This document shows positions 56,301 through 64,000 of a stretch of DNA of 64,000 nt, in pieces. This DNA is from Patiria pectinifera. Its lineage: Eukaryota; Echinodermata; Asteroidea; Valvatida; Asterinidae. Position 1 is the first letter of the stretch. Every line of letters begins with the position of its first letter. Below the pieces are notes generated by a model, which was not told the origin of the DNA, did not search any database, and worked only from the letters and a program-made list of their open reading frames with translations. The stretch lies in NCBI GenBank assembly GCA_029964075.1, contig CM057133.1:17818699-17882698 (forward strand). The letters are read 5' to 3'. The translations under genes were made by a program, and so were the position numbers.

Positions 56301-59300
56301 TCAATTCACGCGCATATTTGAAAACTGGGTGATCTTACCCGTCATTTTTAACACTGTGGTTACCCCCTTGTTGTTAATCCAAGTTTAAAGTACATGTATT
56401 CCTGTTTCAGTTGTTAAAATACTGTTTGAAATCATAAGAAGATTCTGTGCCCTTTTGCATTTTTGCAATTTATATAAACATTCACAGATTAACTGTGTGC
56501 TTAACATGTGCGGCAAAATTTAAAGAAATACATGTACACCACGTCAGGGGAAATAGTGTAATCGCTATGTGGTCGATAATTATACATACACGTATTTGCT
56601 TTTTCTGATATGTTTAATGTATTCACACTTCACAGAAAAACCAACAACCGCAAACGCTTACAAAGCATTTAAAGTCGTGAAACAAAAACTGAGGAAATAC
56701 AGGAATTTGAAGCCAGTCCTAAATTCCTGGCTTCTTTCACGCGATCTTGATTTCGTTTTCATTAGAAAAAAAAGTCACTGAAATATTTGTTAGTATTGGT
56801 GCCGCCATTTTGTATGGCAAAGGTTGTGACGTGGGCACTGCAGTAGTGAATCTGCCTCGCGGTTTCCAGTGCGTTCTGCGTACATCGTTAAATGTCATTG
56901 TTTAATCTCATGCTCGTATGACAAGATGCGATCATTTAAAATCGTAATCATTTCGAAGCTGCGAAGAGCATTTTCTCTGGGTCGTTGACAATGCCCATTG
57001 TTTTGTGTGAAAACCCATAAGGTTATATTATGTTGGCTGCCGACTTAATTATTTGTACCGATTTTGTGCAATTTTGTACTCGTTTCATATAGAGCTTTAT
57101 ACAATGTTTTGGAAGACCGTGCTACTCCATTTCATCGTTTTTGTACAGGTTATTTGTTCACAATCACTTGCCGTAATTATGGTTGACTTATAATAAGTGT
57201 TTTTATTCATTTTTTTTAATATTAGATGGACACTCCGAATTTTAGGAGGCGGTTATCACTTGGATACAATAAGTTTAAATTAATTATTGTGATTGCTTAT
57301 TTTTATGGATCGGGGCCCAATTTTAACGCTTAGCAATAATCACTGAATTTTGCGCTTACGATTATTATTGCATGTATACTAACAGCGCTAACAGAGACAT
57401 GTTGTGTTTAGCCCATGAGCACGATATCCGTAGTGCTGCGATGTACGCATGCGCACAAGATAACATTATTTGCTTACTTGCATTATGCTTGCCGTTATGC
57501 TGTTATAAGCGCGGCTATTTTGCTTACGTTAAGCAGAGCCTAGAAATTGGGCCCGGGTCTGTATTTAGAACTGTATTATTTTTTTATCAAGAACGACTGT
57601 TTAAATGGTTTTAATTAATAAACAATTATGTTCTGAGTAAGGATTCTATCACTCTGTCCATGAGTTACATGTTTGTCGAGGGTTTCTATTGTGGGAAGTA
57701 TGACCATTTGTATCGTGCCGATCTGTTAATGACTGGCTCCCCTAATAATGCCCCTAAACCCAACTATAGACGTATAGAGAATTCCAGCAAATAACGTCGT
57801 TTTTCATGCAGCGAAGGGATACCAATTATGCTTTACCCCTTGTTTTTAATGCAAGCTTCATGTAGCATCTAACCTATAACCGTTTTTGATGAGTCAGCCA
57901 TTTTGTATCTTGTTCACCAAATGCACTTATTCAAATGTCAATGACTCTCTCCTGAAGTTTCCAGACTATTTTGTGATGATCTCATTTAAAGAAAGATGCA
58001 TTAATATGTGAAAACAAAACACGAAACGATGTTTTATTCATATCCTCTACAGTTTGCGACAGCACAGTAATAACTACCTGAATAGACCTTTTGCTTCCAC
58101 CATTTTAGTCATGTTCCCTGTATCCAATAACAGTACTGAATGATAATGTTTTTGTGCAAAAAGGAACCAGACTATCTGTTCTTCCAGCCTCGCTTTGGTT
58201 ACATTGATCTGGATGGGAAAAAAATCAAACGGCTGAAACATGATAATGGTCTATAATGTCGTTTGCTCTACGCCTATCTTGTTCCATAAGTAAATACATG
58301 TACATGCATTTATAATCATATTTTGAGCAAATATGTAAACATGACGATTTATATGCATATAGGGACAATTAACTATTTGATATCAGCAAGTGCCGAGCCA
58401 TAGTTTTGGGTCGGGCGGGGGGGGGGGATTTGGGGTAATCTTTCTGAAAAAAAAAATGGCCTCATTTGTTTGTGAGTACAAATTTACCGACAGACCATCC
58501 GTGCTGGTATGGAAAGGAAGGTTTTCTATCACTCGGCCGCCGCAAAAAAAAGTGAATGGGGGGTTGGTTGGTGGGGGGGGGGGGGGACACCCTCTATTGG
58601 GGGCGCTGTTCGAGACGGACCATTGTCGAAACTATCGAATACTCGACTAAAGTCTAGTAGCGGCTGTAAGGAGCTGCCTCTTTGGTTTTCATTTAAAAAT
58701 ATAAAAAGGCAAATATTGCCCCTCCCACCCGCTAGATACGCTACTGGCTTTAGAGTTTTATATAACATCATAATTATTGATATTATAATATTAATTTTAG
58801 CAAGGTATAGTTGTGTGAACGTTCATGTCATACAGTTTAAAGATCTTTCCAATTAATATGATTTCGTGATTAACTCGGCGTTTTCTAGCCATTATTTGGG
58901 CGCATTCCCTCCACAAGTGCCCCTTTAAGTTCTTCAAAAGAGTCATTGTGTTGCAAAAAGCCTCCATTTTGAATCAGTTGTGACGAATCCAGAAGACGTC
59001 GGGTGAATACAAAATATATATATATATGCATCCAAGGATTATAAAAGAAAAGTAATGCCGCTTTTATCCACGAAGCTCACTCGTATGTAAATCGCTCAAA
59101 CAGGAGTTGAATGTTCCTGGTTTGCGTTTTGGGTCTCAATACGCCATACAGATCCCACTTTAACCTTTGAACAGGTTTCCCAGAAGCTCACATTTCTGTT
59201 TCGAAAACTGTTTGACGCTTGCGAATATGCTAATGTTCTTTCGTTTTGAAAGAATAATAATTATGCTTTCGATAAAATTGGCATTAGTAATACAATACTT

Positions 59301-59439
59301 CAATTATTCCAATTTCCTTGTCAGTGCTCGGGCGCAGCTACAGGAGTGGCATACCTTTGCTTCGCGTTAGTTATTCAATTTTATACTATTTAGGAGCCCA
59401 AAGTCTAGTTGGTCAAGCAATCTCTATTCCATCATCATC
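56301..59439. other. Non-coding region
   Basis: No gene is supported. AT-rich sequence runs to about 58380. G- and C-homopolymers with a GCTAGATACGCTACTGG hAT-like end lie at 58380-58745. A short TATATATA run is at about 59013. Confidence 0.4.
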
Positions 59440-59515
59440 ATGGCGATGTCAGTTCTGCTGGTGGTGGTGGCAATGTCGATGAGTCAACTGGACCATACCG
59501 CATCGGCAATGGAAG
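59440..59515 (+). CDS. Possible first exon encoding a signal peptide
   Basis: The ATG at 59440 (CATCATCATGGCG) opens MAMSVLLVVVAMSMSQ, a hydrophobic core, then LDHTASAME with an ASA-type cleavage site, and ends GAAG before a GTGAGA donor (phase 1). This is what the first exon of a secreted protein looks like. No following exon was identified in the window. Confidence 0.4.
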
Positions 59516-60004
59516 GTGAGAGGATTAGGGGGCAGTGGTTCGGTCCATCGCAATCAGGCCCGGATTACCCAATAGGCACAGTAGGCACTGTGCTTAGGGC
59601 CTACGAAAAATTTGGGGGCCTATGAAAACTTGGGGGAGGGCCTACGATAATACCGCAGTGAGCCATAAAACACATAGGCCTATACACACCCACACGCGCA
59701 TGAGGTTTTTTTTTTAAGTTTTAGGGTCTTTCTCAGAATTTTCGATTTCACCAACTGACGTTGTACGGCATGCATTGGCCCTACGTATAAAATGTACGTG
59801 TAAAGTCTGTCGTTCTGAAGCACGGTGCCAACCATGGGCGTCGATCGGTGGGGAACGGGGGGACTGATGTCGTTCCCCAACGATTTTCGTCCCTGAATAA
59901 AAATATGTAGCCTACATTTGATTCTATAGCTCAGAACAGCTGATTTAATGACTCCAAACTCGAAAAAGATGTTTAAATGATGATCTTGTGCTAAAACATT
60001 AGCA

Positions 60005-60307
60005 TTCGTCAGAAATTGCCTCAGATCGCACCACAGGGCGCCTACAATCTATTTTTTTTCAGGGGCCCTTAAGCGGGCCCCAAACGCCGCGCCGTTTAGG
60101 CTTCGCACTCGCACAACTATAGTACTGATCAAAATACACATGAATGTACCACCCCCACTTTGAGAAGCAAATGACGCCCTCGCGAATTGGTGCCTATAGA
60201 GGCTGTTAGAGCTAGGACCCTATACCAGTTTGGACTGGCTTGATTTGTACAGCCCCCCACCCCCAGCCCCCAGCCCCCCAACAAATGTGTTCTGGATCCG
60301 TCCTTGT
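60005..60307. mobile_element. Truncated hAT element (GGGCGGATCC family), copy 3
   Basis: CAGAAATTGCCTCAGATCGC and the GGGGCCCTTAAGCGGGCCCC palindrome match copy 2 in the same orientation. The right end CTGGATCCGTCCTTG is present; the left end is not. Confidence 0.7.
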
Positions 60308-60764
60308 ACCCCCACTCCCAATAGGCATAATCTATAGCCACATATTTTTATTATGTGTTTTTTTTGACAGGGACTTTTCGGTTCTTATTACATGATTTCC
60401 CTTGTGTATCCAACTTCAGGCGTTGATTACTCATAACATGGTTTTGGGGGACATTCCTCATTTTGCCACAGTAGGTCACAAAATAATGTGCCCCCTCGTG
60501 ATGAAAATAAAACAGCCCTCAAACGCACATGAAAGCAGTATGATCGCGTTTGAAAATGATCTCCTCTCTTGTAATGCAAAAGTGCCGCTCAAAAACAAAA
60601 AAACCTCTCGCGCATTAACAAAATTGTGAACCTTCTCGAGATGGAAAACTATCCCTCGAAAACACGAATGACCCCTCTCGCAATAAAAAAAAATGTGCCC
60701 CTCTCAAAATGGAAGACTGGCCTATAAAGAAACAATAGTGCTCCTGCCTGAGGCTTTTAAAATT

Positions 60765-61255
60765 TAAAGGGAAAATACAACATTTGCAAACATCAAAAAA
60801 TAAAACTACCAAATCATTTTGAAATACCTTGCTGGACTGTTAGTGAATGACAGTGTAAAGCATCCTGTAAAATCATTTCACCTGGTATACTGTCATTTTC
60901 AAGAAAAGTGATATTTTTGTATCAATTTCCAACGCTGATCGGCCGATCAGCGTTGGAAACAACTGGTTGTTTTTTTTTCAAATACTGGCCCCAATTGACC
61001 ATCGCACTTGTTTGCAATCGATTACAAACCTATGAACGGGTTCGAGCCAGCTAGACTGGTTCCCTGACCTTACAATTCCCCAATGTATGTAAACTGCTCT
61101 GTTTCTTCTTATATGGAGTCAGGGAACCAGACCACAGGAAAATGATCGTTTTTCTTGGTTTTTATAGCATTTTCGAACCCAAAACCTCAAAAAAGTCAGT
61201 GTAACTATATTTGCTATATATTTCCGACCCCCCAATTCCATCCATTTCTGAAAAT
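60765..61255 (+). repeat. Palindrome-bearing dispersed repeat, copy 2 (longest)
   Basis: It holds a perfect 34-bp palindrome at 60926-60959, centred on CGGCCG. Downstream, GACTGGTTCCCTGAC and GTCAGGGAACCAGAC form a second inverted pair. It matches 15043-15372 and the inverted 38280-38790. Confidence 0.82.
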
Positions 61256-61703
61256 TACAGCAAAAGCAAATGATGTATATTCCCTTTAATGTAAACATTT
61301 TTAAAAGTCTATATCAATGTTGGTAGTAAATTTTGCTCTTGGAAACATAATGTCCTTGCAAAGAGAACGAAATAGTTTCACAATTTTCTCCTCTTTCACA
61401 CCGACGGAAGGTGCCTTTTTTTTTAGCAAATGCCTTTTTTTTGGTGATGCCCCTAGTTTTAAAAACGTTCCGCCGCCGCTGATTGGCGTATTACATGTGC
61501 AGGTGTTAGTAAAAATTATACTCGCTTGTTAAGTACACAATACGACCCCAATTTAGATCGTTCAGTGACCAAAGGTTCATGGATTTGCTTTGTTTCATCT
61601 CAAAGGCCTTTTCATGACCGTAGACTTGAGTCAAGGCGTATGGGAACCCGTACACGAAAAAAGACCATCCGAGTGCAGGCTCGTTGGCTCCGTGCGCCGT
61701 CAT

Positions 61704-62067
61704 CAGGGGCGTATAATTCCCGGGGTAGGGGTGGGGTGGGGGTATATAACCCCCACACTTTTTGACCGCGGGGATGGGCTATTAAATCATCCCCCACTTT
61801 TTTGGGATGCGAAAAAACATGAGGATTTTCAGGTATTTTCCGAACGTCCCAGCAACTAAAATGTATTCAATAGCACTGGAAAGTGGAGAAACAAAGTACA
61901 ACAGCTTTTTAAATGCGCCGTGTTTTGTCGACCGTAATTTGAAAAACTGACTCTCCATGGCAATCTCTTCGTGGCGCACTGCATTTGTGAATGGCCCGAA
62001 TGTTATGATTTTGGTCATCCCCCCCCCCCCCCCCCCCTCCACTCGCCAGCACAAATTTACGCCACTG
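61704..62067. mobile_element. hAT non-autonomous element
   Basis: The ends are CAGGGGCGTATAATT and AAATTTACGCCACTG, with the exact 8-bp duplication GCCGTCAT (61696-61703 and 62068-62075). The interior has G- and C-runs and no transposase. The right end resembles CAGTGGCGTAAATCTG at 63958. Confidence 0.85.
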
Positions 62068-62599
62068 GCCGTCATTGCACTCGCGTGGTCACGATTCTAA
62101 TCATGCCACTGGCTGACGTTAATGTGACATTGTATTAAAATGGCATCATTCCCTAGACTTAGCGTAAGTACAAGAACACATACATTTTCCCAAGCTAGCT
62201 AATTAGGGAGCTACGGAATTGGATTCAGACAAACAAAACTCCCTCGTAAAAATTTGTAAACGGGTCAGTAGTTTGATATAAATATAATGCGGTAGGGGAA
62301 CCTTGCTAGAATTTCTCTCAATCATAGCGACATGTCATTGCCGGCCGAAAGGCGCGCGACGCGAAACAATAATTGATGAGACAGAATTAAGGACGAGCTT
62401 GGTAAGGTTAATTGCTCGTAGTGACTCTGAATAGTCAACTGCTCGGTACATAAGATTGATTGTAGAAAAGAGTTACGTAACAGCATTCATGCGCATGGCG
62501 CGATGCTGATGCATATTTTGTGCAGCTATGAAACTCAAAGTAACTCTCCCACTGCGGAAATAAGGATTATGTTTTAAATGCAAAGAGAAATCATCTACC

Positions 62600-62672
62600 G
62601 AAACAGCCTAGTTGTTAAGCTGTCTGACAGCGGACCCAGGATAAGGGGTTCGAACCCGGTTGGTGTCATTTT
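62600..62672 (+). repeat. tRNA-like sequence (SINE head or tRNA pseudogene)
   Basis: CCTAGTTGTTAAGCTG resembles an A box, and GGGGTTCGAACCCGG is a textbook B box with a T-stem. The spacing is about 35 nt. The acceptor stem is not convincing. Confidence 0.5.
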
Positions 62673-62741
62673 TTGGTTTTCGATGCCCGCGGTTCTGTCA
62701 TTTAAGAGTATTAATTTCCCGTCGTCATTCACCAACAGCAG

Positions 62742-62820
62742 TTAGCTCGGTCGGTCGGTAAGCTGACTCACAAGTTGGGACTGTCTGTGAAGTCCAGGTT
62801 GGCATCTGCGTATAGGTACG
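62742..62820 (+). repeat. Second degenerate tRNA-like sequence
   Basis: TTAGCTCGGTCGGTCGGTAAGC looks like a tRNA D-arm and A box, and AGGTTGGCATC is a poor B box. It is probably another tRNA-derived SINE fragment. Confidence 0.35.
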
Positions 62821-63957
62821 GGGTTCTTTTGCTGACTCGGCAGCAAGGCTTAGGGTGCCTCGAACTGTAATCGTTCGAAATAAATTTTTAAAATTGCTCG
62901 AAAATACAAAATTCAATCCAGCTACAATGTTTTTATTTCATTGTCGCAAAACTGCATGTACATGCTCAGTACCTTTGCGCGTACCTTGTTCAGGCCTGTT
63001 CCCTGATCCCAGACTGCGGGGGGGGGGGGGAGGGGATATGCACAGCTGTAGCTGTCAACCCCCGTATATGAAGCGACTTCGCGCGGCAGCTTGTGCCGAC
63101 ATGACAGAATGTACAATCTTTTGCTATGGGATTCAGAACCGGAGTTTAGAGCAGCGAAGTTTAGAGCAGCGGTGTTTATTATTTACATTCTCCACTTTGT
63201 TCTTATTCCCTCTTCCTTTCCCCTTCCTTCTCCATTCTTCGGAACACTGGTGCCTAGGGCCTACGAAACAATCTGGGCCTGATGGCAATTCCCCTCACAA
63301 ATCCATGACGTTAAGTCATTCAGACACCAGTTGTTCAAATGAACTGTTATCGTTCATCCCCTGTAATTGTGTCTGGACTTGTGACTTGATTTGTAATGTA
63401 TAATTGAGATGGACTCTACAACAACACTAGCGGTATGGGCATTTTTTTTTCAAAACATTCATCCACGTTTTTGTCTTTGTGTTCTATAAATTATAGGTTA
63501 TCAGCTTCGGTCCAAAATTTGGGCCACCGGTACCAAATGATCGAAAGGTTCAATGCTCACAGCATTTTTGGGGGGCAAGGTATGCACATCTAGAGTTGGA
63601 AAATGTGTGATAGCTTTGCAGCGTGAGCGGTTGCATTTTTTTTTTTTTTGGTGTTATCAATTTTATCTTTATTTTTTCAAAACCGCCAATACTTCTACGT
63701 CGATAATTGACAGTACGTCCAATTGGATATCTCGTCAATATGCTTGTTACTGCATTAAATGTGGTAACAAGCATGTTTTGGCCGCCATTTATATATAAAA
63801 AAGTGATAGTAGCCAAAAAGCTGCCACCGCTGCAATGCTATTTTCAGGGGTGCATACCTCTGCCAAAATCACAATGATTATTTCCCTCCTATAAATACCG
63901 ACCAAACCCACATGCTGATGGCCTAATACTAGCGTCTGCAACGTTTTGCTTTGACAG

Positions 63958-64000
63958 CAGTGGCGTAAATCTGGGCCGGGGACTGGGCCGGGGAGGGGGG
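63958..64000 (+). mobile_element. Start of a hAT element cut by the right edge
   Basis: CAGTGGCGTAAATCTGGG matches the inverse of the right end at 62050-62067. The rest is outside the window. Confidence 0.45.

Noticed and set aside
58380-58745. hAT element
   Set aside because: One end (CGCTACTGG) is plausible, but the other end and an 8-bp duplication could not be found.
62855-63403. 182-codon ORF
   Set aside because: It crosses a G-homopolymer and repeat-derived text (AACACTGGTGCCTAGGGCCTACG, as at 59580), with no domain.

Overview
This window is animal nuclear DNA, most likely from a marine invertebrate deuterostome (echinoderm, amphioxus or hemichordate; I cannot decide which). Genes are split by GT/AG introns with matching phases. 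Gene products are a cytosolic sulfotransferase and a MAP-kinase phosphatase. More than half of the first 38 kb is transposable elements. Some ORFs that look open begin at GTG or lie in repeats and are not genes.

Layout. (1) 1-2014: last three coding exons of a sulfotransferase gene (gene A), cut by the left edge. (2) 2015-12948: its 3' flank, a nested inverted-repeat element, a 7.1 kb Ty3/Gypsy retrotransposon with unusually short LTRs, and a small hAT element. (3) 12949-17949: repeat-rich spacer with a TA-flanked element, a hAT element, a palindrome-bearing repeat and a foldback element. (4) 17950-23177: a second sulfotransferase gene (gene B), six coding exons, about 290-315 codons depending on the start. 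(5) 21114-34717 is a second copy of 1-12948, so everything in (1) and (2) appears twice. The shared unit starts left of the window, and the tandem unit is about 21-22 kb. (6) 34718-39280: a diverged extra copy of duplicated flank, a three-unit tandem repeat, more inverted-repeat elements. (7) 39283-56300: a three-exon MAP-kinase phosphatase (DUSP1/2/4/5 type, 457 codons) with a promoter carrying E-box, CRE, AP-1, ETS, CArG and TATA motifs, a 13.9 kb first intron and an AU-rich 3' UTR element. (8) 56300-64000: mostly non-coding, with hAT and SINE-like repeats and one possible signal-peptide first exon.

How it works together. The two sulfotransferase copies look like a recent tandem expansion of a detoxification or small-molecule sulfonation gene. 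The retrotransposon was already inserted, and already carried a nested LINE fragment and several shared defects, when the unit was duplicated. Each copy then gained its own frameshifts, deletions and stop codons. In copy B a piece of that retrotransposon's reverse transcriptase was copied into a palindromic region together with a local duplication. The phosphatase is laid out like an immediate-early gene whose product switches off the MAP kinase that induces it. No CRISPR, operon or bacterial feature is present.
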